9,863 nucleotides of DNA, taken from CAZOWW01 sp964583765 (GTDB lineage: Bacteria; Actinomycetota; Actinomycetes; Actinomycetales; Kineosporiaceae). The stretch is taken from positions 1-9,863 of the forward strand of contig CAZOWW010000166.1 in NCBI GenBank assembly GCA_964583765.1, read 5' to 3'. Under the pieces are notes generated by a model. The model was not told the DNA's origin. It saw only the letters and a program-made list of their open reading frames with translations, and searched no databases. Below are positions 1 to 8,072 of this stretch, piece after piece. Each line of letters opens with the position of its first letter. Positions within the stretch are counted from its first letter, which is position 1. The translations under genes and the position numbers were made by a program.

Positions 1-3000
1 CCAACCCCGATGGCCCTCACCGCTCAATCCCACGTGCGAAGGACGGGGCTAGAGCTGGCCGAGTGGGTGGGCGATGCCGCCGAGATCGTGGCCGGCACAG
101 GGCTGAGTCCGGCCGTGCTCGCCCTGGCCGACGCCGCCGCCCTCAACCAGGCCGTGGAACAGGCGATGTCCGGGGGCACCGACCCGTCCCGGGCACTGGC
201 GCTGCAGGTGCTGGCCGCGCTGTACGAGACCACCCCCGAGCGGATCGCCGAGGTGGCGGCCGGCGGTGTCGGGCTGCTGGCCCTGGCGAAGGCGCACCCG
301 ATCGTCCAGGGGCTGGTCGAACGCACGGTGGCCGCCGCGCCCGTCGACGACCTGGTCGAGCTGGTCTTCACCGTCGGGGGAGTGGGGGCGGACCAGCGGG
401 CGGTCGAGGCCGGACAGGTGTTCCTGCTGCACCTGGTCGCGATGCTCAGCCACCTGCGGGCCACCGGCGGTCAGGACGCCGCGACGGTCGATCTGCACCT
501 GTGGGTGCGGGAGCTGACCCGGGTCGACCGGGTCGCGGCCTCGGCGACGAAGTACCTGTGGAGCGACGACGGTGCGCTCACGGTGGCCGAGTCCCACGAC
601 CCGTTCGGCTGGGAGGGACGCCCGGCCTTCCCCGCGATCTACTGCCGCCACTGCGGGCGTTCCGGCTGGGGCGTGGGCCTGGCCCCCACCGGCACCGACC
701 TCGATCAGGACGACACCGCCATCCGCCGCAACCACGCCGCGCACGAGGGCCGGTTCCGGGCCCTGCTCTACGCGCCGCTGGAGGCCGACCACGCCGTCCT
801 CGGCACGGGGGACCGCGACGTCGAGGGCCTGCGGTGGTTCGCCGTCCACGCGCGGTCGATCCTGGTCTCCCCGCCCCCGGACGACGACCCGGACTTCCGG
901 GACGGCTGGGTCCTGCCGGTGCTGAGCCTGGTCGGGCCCGACGCCGACAAGGAGTCCAAGGACGACACCTGCCCGTCCTGCCTGCAGAAGGACGGCATCC
1001 GCTTCCTGGGCAGCGCCATCGCCACGATGCTCTCGGTGAGCCTGTCCACCCTGTTCGGGCATCCACACCTGGACGCGCGGGAGAAGAAGGCCCTGGTCTT
1101 CACCGACTCCGTGCAGGACGCCGCCCACCGCGCCGGATTCGTGCAGTCCCGCTCGCACACCCTGACCCTGCGCTCGGTGCTGCTGGACGCCGTGGGCGGG
1201 GCCCCGATCGCCCTGGACGAGCTGGTCGACGAGGCGATCCGCAACGCCGGGGACGACCCGTTCCGGCGGTACCGGCTGATCCCGCCCAACCTGGTCGACC
1301 GGCCCGAGTTCGCGCCGTTCTGGGCCAGCACCACCCTGCGCGCGGTCCCGGCCGCGGTGCGCAAGCGGGTACGGGCACGGCTGCTCTTCGACGCGGTGAT
1401 GGAGTTCGGACTGGCCTCACGGGTCGGGCGCACCCTGGAGGCCACCGGCAGCGTCGTGGCCGAGGTCGGCGCGACCGCAGGGCTGGCCGTGATCGGCCGG
1501 GCGGTGCTCGCGGCGTCCGACCAGGACACCACCGACGGCCTCGTGGCCTCGGCGAGCGAGGCCCAGCTCACCGCCTGGGTGCGCGGGGTGCTGGAGCACC
1601 TGCGGGAGCGCGGCGCCGTCGAGCACCCGTGGTTCGACCTGTACATCAAGGAGGACGGCAACCGGTACCGGATCTGGACCGGTCGCCCCAAGAGCCAGGG
1701 CATGCCGGCGTTCCCGTCCGGCCGGTCGGCCCCGGCGTTCCCGCGCATCGGCAAGGCACTGGCCGAGGCAGACCCGCTGCTGGACCCGGTCACCTCCCCG
1801 CAGAGCTGGTACGCCCGGTGGGCGGCGCGCACCCTGCACGTCAGCGTCCAGCACGGCGCCCGCCTGGCCAAGGCCCTGCTCGAACGCCTGGCGCGCGACG
1901 GGATCCTGCGGCAGTCCGCGACGGCCACCGGAGCCACGGTCTACGCGGTGCCCTCGGGCTCGATCGTCGTCACCCCGGCCGAACTGTCCCGGCTGACCGC
2001 GGGGCAGTGCCTGCTGGAGTGCTCGATGTGCCGCAACCGGTACCCCGGCACCCCCACCGTGATCGACCAGCTCGACGGCGCGCCGTGCCTGCTGGTCCGC
2101 TGCCCCGGCACCCTGCGGCGGGCCAGGACCGGCGACAACTACTACCGCCGCCTGTACGCCTCCACCGACGCCCGCCGGATCGTGGCCCGGGAGCACTCCA
2201 GCCTGCTGGACGACGAGACCCGCGTGGCCTACGAGACGGCCTTCAAGGGCGGCCAGGCCGACCCGCGGTCCCCGAACGTGCTGGTGGCGACCCCCACCCT
2301 GGAGATGGGCATCGACATCGGTGACCTGTCCGCGGTGATGCTCGCGTCCCTGCCGCGCTCGGTCGCCTCGTACCTGCAGCGGGTCGGGCGGGCGGGACGG
2401 TTGACGGGCAACGCCCTGAACCTGGCGTTCGTCACCGGCCGGGGTGAGCACCTGCCCCGCCTGGGCGAGCCGTTGTCGGTGGTGAACGGGCAGGTCCGGC
2501 CACCCGCGACCTACCTGAACGCCGAGGAGATCCTGCAGCGCCAGTACGTCGCGCACCTGGTGGACCGCCTGGCCCGCGAGGGCGGGCGCAAGGCACCCCG
2601 CCAGGGCGCGCACGTGCTCAGCCGGACAGAGCCGGGCTCGTTCCTCGGGGACCTGATCGCCTTGGCCGAGTCCGGGGCGCCGGACCATCTGAGGCATTTC
2701 CTGGGCGCGTTCGACGCGCTGACCGAGGGCACGGTCAGGGAGCTGAGCGCGTGGGCGACCCCCGCGGACGGGCCGGGTAGCAGTGCCCTGGCCGCCCACC
2801 TCTACGGGGCGGCCCAGCGCTGGGCGCAGACCCTGGAGGAGTTGAAGTACCGCAAGGCGGCGATCGAAGCGGCCCTGCCCGGACTCAAGACGATTGCCGA
2901 ACTGCCCGCGGCGACCGACGAGGACAAGCGGGCCTACCGCTCGGCGTCGGCCGCCCGCAAGCTGACCATCAGGCAGGCCGGGCGGTTGCGGGACCAGCCG

Positions 3001-5658
3001 TGGGTGCACGCGCTCGAAGAGCACGGGGTGCTGCCCAACTACACGCTGATCGACGACGCGGTGACCCTGGAGGTCGCCGTGACCTGGATCGACCCGGACA
3101 CCCAGGAGTACGAGTCCGAGCAGGTCGGCTACCGGCGTTCCTCGGCGAACGCGCTGCGGGAGTTCGCTCCCGGCGCGGTGTTCTACGCCCGGGGACTGGA
3201 GATCGAGATCGACTCCGTCGACCTCGGCTTCGACGGCACCGCGGTGCGGCCGTGGGCGTTCTGCCCGGACTGCGGGTACGCCGTCGACCGCGGGGTGCAG
3301 GGGACGCCGGCGGCGGTGGCGTACTGCCCACGTTGCGGGGGCAAGGGCATTGCCGACACCCGCCAGCACCTCGAGGCGATCGAGCTGACCCGGGTCTCGG
3401 CCGAGGTGCGCCGCGACGAGGCCGCGATCACCGACCGGCGGGACGATCGGCGCCGGGAACGGTTCTCCCTGTTCGTCGCCGCAGACGTCGACCCGGCCGC
3501 GGTGGTGCGCCAGTGGTTCGTCGACGGCTACGACTTCGGGTTGAAGTACCTGCGGCGCATGGACATCCGCTGGCTCAACGCCGGGCGCCTGGCCGGCTAC
3601 GGGGCGGCCACGACGATCGGCGGGGTGCAGCGGCCGGCGAACTTCTTCCGGGTGTGCGCCGGGTGCGGCAAGCTCGACAAGTCCGCCAAGGCCAACCGGC
3701 CCGACGAGCACCGCCCCTGGTGCCGGTACCGGAAGTCCTCCCAGGAGCACACCCGCACCCTGGCGCTGATGCGCAGCCTGAGCACGCAGGGCGTCGTGCT
3801 GCGCCTGCCGAGCTCGGTGACCCTGGGGGATGTCTTCGCCGTGCCGAGCCTGACGGCCGCGCTGCTGCTCGGACTGCGCGAACAGCTCGGCGGGTCCCCG
3901 GACCACCTGGCCGTCGTCCAGATCACCGACCCAACCTTCGAACCGGGCGGCGGGCGGCTCCGCGAGGCGCTGCTCGTGCACGACGTGGTCCCCGGCGGCA
4001 CCGGGTACCTGGCCGAACTGGCCGACCCTCACCGGCTCTGGGATCTGCTGCACCGGGCATGGACCGTGGTCCGCGACTGCCCCTGCGCCACCGAACCCCG
4101 CCTTGCCTGCCACCGGTGCCTGCTGCCGTTCGCCGGAGGCATGCACCCGGTGGAACTGGTCTCCCGGCAGGCCGCCGAACGGCACCTGCGGGCAATCCTG
4201 TGCTCCGGGCGTCCCGACGAGGACCCCGCGGCGGCGGAGGCCGCAGGCTGGGTGATCACCGACCTGCCTCCGGGCAAGGACACCACTGAGTCGCACCTGG
4301 AACAGCACTTCCGCAAGGTGTTCCGGGACCGGGTCACCGCCCTGGGCGCGAGCGTGCAGGAGCAGCCCGGCCCCAAGGGCAACAAGCTGCGGATCGGGTT
4401 CCCCGGGGGCGCCCGGCAGTGGACCCTGGACCCGCAGGTTCTCCTGCACGGCTGCCGCCCGGACTTCGTGCTGGCGGCCAACGACCCGAACATCCCCCAG
4501 GTCGCGATCTTCACCGACGGCCGGCACTTCCACGCCAGCCCGGTGCACAATCGGCTGGCCGACGACGCCGAGAAGCGCCAAGGGCTGCGCGACCAGGGCA
4601 TCGTCGTCCTGGCGGTGACCGCGAAGGACGTCGAGCAGGCTGGCGCCGGTGGCAGTGGCACTGCCGGGGCGAGCGGTGGCGCGGGTGGCGGTGCCGGTTC
4701 GGACGCCGGTACGGGGGAAGGTGCCCCGCTCGCGCCGGTGTGGTTGCACGACGGTGTGGTCGCCTCGGTCATGGAGTCGGGGCAGTTCCCGTTCAGTCAC
4801 CGCACGGTCGAGTCGCTGCGGGGTGGCCCGTTCGCGTTCCTGCTCAACTGGCTGCAGAAGCCCGAGGTGAGCGAACACACGAGCCTCGCCGACGTCGTCC
4901 CGTTGTTCTTCACCCCCGCCGGTGAGCGGACCAGCGTCCCGGCCGGGGACCTCGCTCCGGCCGCCGCCGCCCTGCTCACCGGGGAACCCGGCTCACGGCC
5001 TTCCGGGAGCGCCGGTGCACTGCCTCCTGGGGAACCGCCATCCGGGCAGGGCCCGGCGATGTGGTGGCGGTCCGGGCCGGTCGGTGTGCTCACCCGGGTG
5101 AGCTGGCAACCGGGCACCCTGCTCACCGAGATCGCCGTCGTCCTGGACGACCGGGACGAGGCCCTGACCGACCAGGGGCATGCCGAGGCCTGGCGCGAAT
5201 GGCTCCGCATCGCCAACGCCCTGAACCTGCGCACCGGCCCGTTCACGATCTGCACCCTGCGCCAGGTGACCGACGGGACCACCGGCGGGGCGCCGTCGGG
5301 AGGCTCGGAGCCGCAGGCCGGGACGGGGGCGGAACCCGGCGACGTCCCGGCCGAGGTGCTCGATCCGGCGTGGCAGGCACAGGTGGACCAGACGATCGAC
5401 CCCGCCGAGGCGGACCTGTTGCGCCGGCTCGCGGCGACCGGCGTGGTGCCGGTCCCGGTCGTGGGCTACGAGTCCGCCGAGGGCATCGTGATCGACGCCG
5501 CCTGGCCGGACCGCAGGATCGCCGTCTACCTGGATCCCGATCCCGACGACCGACGGGATCTCGAGGCCGCCGGGTGGCGGGTACTGGATGCCGACGTCGA
5601 CACGCTGCTGGCCGCCCTGGGTGTGGCGTGGCCGGACGGCCGCGAGGAAGGACGCTGA
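1..5658 (+). CDS. Giant DUF1998-type SF2 helicase with Vsr-like nuclease domain (5' end cut off by window)
   Basis: Likely an ATP-driven DNA translocase/helicase of the large DUF1998 class used in phage-defence systems. Numbering is from the ATG at 10. Seen: cysteine pairs C212/C215 and C321/C324; start of RecA2, ALVFTDSVQDAAH (361-373); a roughly 390-residue insertion holding a winged-helix-like stretch (about 605-655) and cysteines C671/C674/C693/C698; motif V TPTLEMGIDI (761-770); motif VI QRVGRAGR (790-797); zinc-ribbon-like C1085/C1088/C1106/C1109 and C1216/C1219/H1234/C1238; DUF1998 core with VPGGTGYL (1327-1334) and C1357/C1359/C1367/C1370; a Vsr/DUF559-like nuclease domain (about 1425-1541); a Gly-rich linker; and a tail ending at 1882. 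No Walker A or DExH box is visible and the frame is open through base 1, so the first RecA domain lies upstream and ATG 10 is internal. Domain class is confident; the role in defence is inferred from family and neighbours. It resembles DruE/DrmA-DrmB-type proteins, but no named family is assigned. Confidence 0.9.
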   Translation, partial: PTPMALTAQSHVRRTGLELAEWVGDAAEIVAGTGLSPAVLALADAAALNQAVEQAMSGGTDPSRALALQVLAALYETTPERIAEVAAGGVGLLALAKAHPIVQGLVERTVAAAPVDDLVELVFTVGGVGADQRAVEAGQVFLLHLVAMLSHLRATGGQDAATVDLHLWVRELTRVDRVAASATKYLWSDDGALTVAESHDPFGWEGRPAFPAIYCRHCGRSGWGVGLAPTGTDLDQDDTAIRRNHAAHEGRFRALLYAPLEADHAVLGTGDRDVEGLRWFAVHARSILVSPPPDDDPDFRDGWVLPVLSLVGPDADKESKDDTCPSCLQKDGIRFLGSAIATMLSVSLSTLFGHPHLDAREKKALVFTDSVQDAAHRAGFVQSRSHTLTLRSVLLDAVGGAPIALDELVDEAIRNAGDDPFRRYRLIPPNLVDRPEFAPFWASTTLRAVPAAVRKRVRARLLFDAVMEFGLASRVGRTLEATGSVVAEVGATAGLAVIGRAVLAASDQDTTDGLVASASEAQLTAWVRGVLEHLRERGAVEHPWFDLYIKEDGNRYRIWTGRPKSQGMPAFPSGRSAPAFPRIGKALAEADPLLDPVTSPQSWYARWAARTLHVSVQHGARLAKALLERLARDGILRQSATATGATVYAVPSGSIVVTPAELSRLTAGQCLLECSMCRNRYPGTPTVIDQLDGAPCLLVRCPGTLRRARTGDNYYRRLYASTDARRIVAREHSSLLDDETRVAYETAFKGGQADPRSPNVLVATPTLEMGIDIGDLSAVMLASLPRSVASYLQRVGRAGRLTGNALNLAFVTGRGEHLPRLGEPLSVVNGQVRPPATYLNAEEILQRQYVAHLVDRLAREGGRKAPRQGAHVLSRTEPGSFLGDLIALAESGAPDHLRHFLGAFDALTEGTVRELSAWATPADGPGSSALAAHLYGAAQRWAQTLEELKYRKAAIEAALPGLKTIAELPAATDEDKRAYRSASAARKLTIRQAGRLRDQPWVHALEEHGVLPNYTLIDDAVTLEVAVTWIDPDTQEYESEQVGYRRSSANALREFAPGAVFYARGLEIEIDSVDLGFDGTAVRPWAFCPDCGYAVDRGVQGTPAAVAYCPRCGGKGIADTRQHLEAIELTRVSAEVRRDEAAITDRRDDRRRERFSLFVAADVDPAAVVRQWFVDGYDFGLKYLRRMDIRWLNAGRLAGYGAATTIGGVQRPANFFRVCAGCGKLDKSAKANRPDEHRPWCRYRKSSQEHTRTLALMRSLSTQGVVLRLPSSVTLGDVFAVPSLTAALLLGLREQLGGSPDHLAVVQITDPTFEPGGGRLREALLVHDVVPGGTGYLAELADPHRLWDLLHRAWTVVRDCPCATEPRLACHRCLLPFAGGMHPVELVSRQAAERHLRAILCSGRPDEDPAAAEAAGWVITDLPPGKDTTESHLEQHFRKVFRDRVTALGASVQEQPGPKGNKLRIGFPGGARQWTLDPQVLLHGCRPDFVLAANDPNIPQVAIFTDGRHFHASPVHNRLADDAEKRQGLRDQGIVVLAVTAKDVEQAGAGGSGTAGASGGAGGGAGSDAGTGEGAPLAPVWLHDGVVASVMESGQFPFSHRTVESLRGGPFAFLLNWLQKPEVSEHTSLADVVPLFFTPAGERTSVPAGDLAPAAAALLTGEPGSRPSGSAGALPPGEPPSGQGPAMWWRSGPVGVLTRVSWQPGTLLTEIAVVLDDRDEALTDQGHAEAWREWLRIANALNLRTGPFTICTLRQVTDGTTGGAPSGGSEPQAGTGAEPGDVPAEVLDPAWQAQVDQTIDPAEADLLRRLAATGVVPVPVVGYESAEGIVIDAAWPDRRIAVYLDPDPDDRRDLEAAGWRVLDADVDTLLAALGVAWPDGREEGR
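4282..4632 (+). other. Vsr/DUF559-like PD-(D/E)XK nuclease domain within the DUF1998 helicase
   Basis: This is a domain inside the first gene, residues about 1425-1541. Visible order: an acidic helix with E1427 and E1431; RPDF (1483-1486), where D1485 would be the metal-binding aspartate; the strand VAIFTDGRHFH (1498-1508); then a KRQGLRDQGIVVLAVT-type helix-strand ending near D1540. This order matches Vsr mismatch endonuclease and DUF559 proteins (PD, hydrophobic strand ending in F-x-D-G-x-x-F-H, then KR..LR..G..V). D1485, D1503 and the histidines are retained, so the domain may be active. The fold call is by motif only; activity is inferred. Confidence 0.65.
4636..4731 (+). repeat. Gly/Ala/Ser low-complexity linker in the DUF1998 helicase
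   Basis: Residues 1543-1574 of the first protein are almost only Gly, Ala, Ser and Thr (for example GAGGSGTAGASGGAGGG), coded by imperfect GGTGGC/GCCGGT-type repeats. It sits directly after the nuclease domain and probably acts as a flexible tether to the C-terminal region. A second, Pro/Gly/Ser-rich stretch lies at about bases 4950-5058. Such simple repeats may change length by slippage between strains. Confidence 0.7.
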
Positions 5659-5660
5659 TG
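5644..5660 (+). promoter_or_regulatory. Shine-Dalgarno and TGATG stop-start overlap coupling genes 1 and 2
   Basis: GAGGAAGGA (5644-5652) is a strong ribosome-binding site 5 bases before the ATG at 5658. The stop TGA (5656-5658) shares its A with that ATG. This fixes the start of the second gene and implies translational coupling, so the two helicases are probably made in linked amounts. Confidence 0.85.
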
Positions 5661-7991
5661 CCCACCATCGTGCTCACCAAGGTCGCCAGCAAGCTGGACG
5701 CCTCGGTGAAGAAGAAGGCGTTCACCTTCCTGGAGAAGCTCAGCGACGACGACACCACCGCCGGCTTGCACATCGAGCCGATCGCGCACAGCGCCGACCC
5801 CAGGGTGCGGACCGGGCGGGTCGACCAGTTCTACCGCGCGGTCCTGTTCAAGATCATGAGCGGTGGGGACACCACCTACGTCTTCCACGGCATCTGGGCC
5901 CACGACGAGGCCATCGCCGTCGCGAAGAAGACCGTCCTGGCGGTCAACCCGGTGAACGGCGTCGCCGAGATCCGGATCGTCGAACCAACACCCCAGCCGG
6001 TCCCGGAGCCGGTCCTGCGGCCGAGCGCGCAGGCCCAGCCGACCGGGCAGGCACAGCCGACCGCGCAGGTCCAGCTCGCCGCAACGTCGTCACCCGCAGC
6101 GGTGCCGGAGCGGGTGTCGGACGAGAGGCCGACGCCGGGTACGAGACCGGTATCCCCGGCCGTCCCGCTGCTGCAGCGCCACGGGCTGACGGTCGAGGCC
6201 CTGACCACGCAGTTGGGCATCGACGAGGACCTCGCCCGGCGGGCCCTGGCCGCCGAGGACGAGGACGCGCTCCTGGTGGTTGTCGCGGACGCCGTGGAGT
6301 GGCAGGGGCTGGCCCTGATCGAGCTGAGCGCCGGCCTGACGATCGCCGACGTCGAGGACAAGTACCAGCTCCGCCGCCCGGAGCAGGAGCTCGCCCTGCC
6401 CGCGGCGAGCGAGGACGAGGAACTGGTACGCGGCCTCCAACGCCCGGCCGCGCAGATGTCGTTCACCTACATCGAGGGCAGCGAGGAACTGCGCCGAGTG
6501 ATCGAGGGCGGCGACTTCGGGGCCTGGCGGGTGTTCCTGCACCCCGAGCAGCGTGCCTACGTGCAGCGCTCGTACAAGGGGGCGTTCCGCCTGTCCGGTG
6601 GTGCCGGGACCGGCAAGACCGTGGTCGTCCTGCACCGGGCCCGGATGCTGGCCGCCAGGGATCCCCAGACCCGCGTGCTGGTGACCACGTTCACCACGAA
6701 CCTCGCCGACGCGATGCGCACCGACCTCGCCCGGCTCGATCCCGAGCTGCCGCTCGCGGGCAGGCCCGGTGAGCCAGGGGTCCACGTCTGCGGCATCGAC
6801 GCCCTGGCGGGCACCGTCCTGCGAGCCGCGGCCGCCGATCTGGACGAGGACGTCCAGGCGGTGCTCGGTGCGACCGGCACGCAGACCCTCGGCCGGATGG
6901 TGACCAACCCGTGGCGGGAGGCGCTCGAGGCAGCCGGCGGCGAGCTGGCACCCGCGCTGCGCAGCGAGGCGTTCCTCGCGAGCGAGTACGCCACCGTGAT
7001 CCTCCCGAACCGGATCACCACGCGGGAGGCGTACCTGCGGGTGCGCCGCCCCGGACGAGGTGTCGCCCTGGACCGGGGCAAGCGCAGCGCCGTGTGGGAC
7101 GTCGTCGCCGCCTGCCGGGCCCAGGCCCGGGTGCGGGGGGGAGTCGACTTCGTCGAGGCGCCGGCCATCGCTGCCGCGCACCTGTCCCGACGGGCCGAGA
7201 CCGACGGCCACCTGTTCGACCACGTGCTGATCGACGAGGGGCAGGACCTCTCACCCACGCACTGGCAACTGCTGCGTGCGCTCGTCGGGGACCACCCGGA
7301 CGACCTGTTCATCGCCGAGGACTCCCACCAGCGGATCTACGGCCGGCGGGTGGCGTTGGCGCCGTTCGGGATCCGGATCGTGGGGCGGTCCCGCCGGCTC
7401 ACCCTGAACTACCGGACCACCGCCCAGGCCCTGGACTACGCGATGCGGATCCTCCAGGGCGGCACGTACCTCGACCTCGAGGAGGGGCTGGACGTCTCGG
7501 GCGACTACCGTTCCGCCCGCAGCGGTCCGCCCGTCCGGCGGATCTCCTGCACCAGCCTGGCCCAGGAACTGGACGCGGCGGCCGCGGTGGTGGGGGAGTG
7601 GACCGCCGCCCCGGGCGTCGCCCCCGAGACCATCGCGGTGCTGGTGCGGGACCGCTGGCAGCGCGACCGGGTGGCCGCCGGGTTCGCCGAGCGCGGCGTG
7701 CAGATCCGGGCGGTCGACCGCGAGCACATCAAGCCCGGCCAGCCCGTGGTGATGACCATGCACCGCGCCAAGGGCACCGAGTTCAGCCGGGTGCTGCTCT
7801 TCGGGATCTCCGAGGGCTCCGTGCCCGCCGCGCTCAAGGACCAGCGCTACTCCGAGGACGCCTGGGAGGACGCCATGCTGCGCGAGCGGTCCCTGGTCTA
7901 CGTCGCCGCCACCCGCGCGCGTGACGAACTCGCCGTCACCTCCAGCGGCCGGCCCAGCAGCCTCGTCCCCCCGACCGAACCCTTGCCATGA
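5658..7991 (+). CDS. RelE/ParE-like domain fused to UvrD-like SF1 helicase
   Basis: A 777-residue SF1A (UvrD/Rep-like) helicase with an unusual N-terminus. Residues 1-105 resemble RelE/ParE toxins: a Lys-rich helix, then DPRVRTGRVDQFYRAV (47-62, with R51, R54 and R60) and a closing GIWAHDEA segment (H82, D83, E84). A disordered Pro/Gln linker follows (about 110-170), then a small helical region (170-250). Helicase motifs in order: Q-motif FLHPEQR (293-299), Walker A GGAGTGKT (314-321, K320), motif Ia-like VLVTTFTTN, motif II DEGQD (526-530), motif III AEDSHQRIYG (D555, Q558, R559), motif IV LNYRTT (N584, Y585, R586), motif V HRAKGTEF (702-709) and motif VI VAATRARD (749-756, R753). No nuclease domain is seen at the C-terminus. 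All core ATPase motifs are intact, so an active ATPase is expected. The start at ATG 5658 is set by its SD and the overlap with the previous stop; the same frame is open back to 5061, but that part overlaps gene 1 and reads as Arg/Gly-rich noise. Likely partner of the DUF1998 helicase; a toxic role for the N-terminus is not shown. Confidence 0.92.
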   Translation: MPTIVLTKVASKLDASVKKKAFTFLEKLSDDDTTAGLHIEPIAHSADPRVRTGRVDQFYRAVLFKIMSGGDTTYVFHGIWAHDEAIAVAKKTVLAVNPVNGVAEIRIVEPTPQPVPEPVLRPSAQAQPTGQAQPTAQVQLAATSSPAAVPERVSDERPTPGTRPVSPAVPLLQRHGLTVEALTTQLGIDEDLARRALAAEDEDALLVVVADAVEWQGLALIELSAGLTIADVEDKYQLRRPEQELALPAASEDEELVRGLQRPAAQMSFTYIEGSEELRRVIEGGDFGAWRVFLHPEQRAYVQRSYKGAFRLSGGAGTGKTVVVLHRARMLAARDPQTRVLVTTFTTNLADAMRTDLARLDPELPLAGRPGEPGVHVCGIDALAGTVLRAAAADLDEDVQAVLGATGTQTLGRMVTNPWREALEAAGGELAPALRSEAFLASEYATVILPNRITTREAYLRVRRPGRGVALDRGKRSAVWDVVAACRAQARVRGGVDFVEAPAIAAAHLSRRAETDGHLFDHVLIDEGQDLSPTHWQLLRALVGDHPDDLFIAEDSHQRIYGRRVALAPFGIRIVGRSRRLTLNYRTTAQALDYAMRILQGGTYLDLEEGLDVSGDYRSARSGPPVRRISCTSLAQELDAAAAVVGEWTAAPGVAPETIAVLVRDRWQRDRVAAGFAERGVQIRAVDREHIKPGQPVVMTMHRAKGTEFSRVLLFGISEGSVPAALKDQRYSEDAWEDAMLRERSLVYVAATRARDELAVTSSGRPSSLVPPTEPLP
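6027..6074 (+). repeat. 18-base tandem repeat coding a Gln/Pro hexapeptide linker
   Basis: Two full units and a 12-base partial unit of an 18-base repeat (6027-6044, 6045-6062, 6063-6074) lie in frame in the second gene. They encode AQAQPT, GQAQPT and AQVQ (residues 124-139), part of the flexible linker between the RelE-like and helicase parts. Because the unit is a multiple of three, copy changes would alter linker length without shifting the frame. Confidence 0.8.
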
Positions 7992-8072
7992 GATCTCCCG
8001 CCTTCGTCGACCAGCGGTGCGTGCGTCCCGTGTTGGCTGCGCCGCCGAGGCACCGATTGGAGAGAACAGTCC
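7992..8072 (+). other. 81-base spacer between helicase gene and DUF262 gene
   Basis: Non-coding gap between the TGA at 7989-7991 and the GTG at 8073. No T-run terminator or clear -35/-10 pair is seen. It contains only a short inverted repeat (CGGTGC 8015-8020, GCACCG 8050-8055) with a 29-base loop, and the ribosome-binding site at its end. The third gene is therefore most simply read from the same transcript, although a weak internal promoter cannot be excluded. Confidence 0.5.
8059..8064 (+). promoter_or_regulatory. Ribosome-binding site for the DUF262 gene
   Basis: GGAGAG lies 8 bases before the GTG at 8073. Its spacing supports this non-ATG start. The next in-frame ATG, at 8235, would remove the conserved LPDFQRGYKW block, so GTG 8073 is preferred. 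Confidence 0.75.

Noticed and set aside
63..2324. Overlapping + strand open frame (753 codons) in another frame of gene 1
   Set aside because: Its product is mainly Arg, Gly, Pro and Ala, while the competing frame carries the helicase and zinc motifs. The same applies to the open frames at 3000-4289 and 5588-6772.
1417..4878. Long minus-strand open frame (1153 codons) opposite the DUF1998 helicase gene
   Set aside because: Its translation is rich in Arg, Gly, Gln, His and Pro with no recognisable motif, and it mirrors a strongly supported + strand gene. This is the usual antisense effect of high G+C codon bias.
5061..5657. N-terminal extension of the second gene by 199 codons
   Set aside because: The frame is open, but the added part is Arg/Gly/Pro-rich noise overlapping gene 1. 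The strong SD and ATG at 5658 begin exactly where the RelE-like domain starts.
8015..8055. Possible terminator hairpin between genes 2 and 3
   Set aside because: The stem is only 6 base pairs, the loop is 29 bases and there is no T-run, so it could have arisen by chance.
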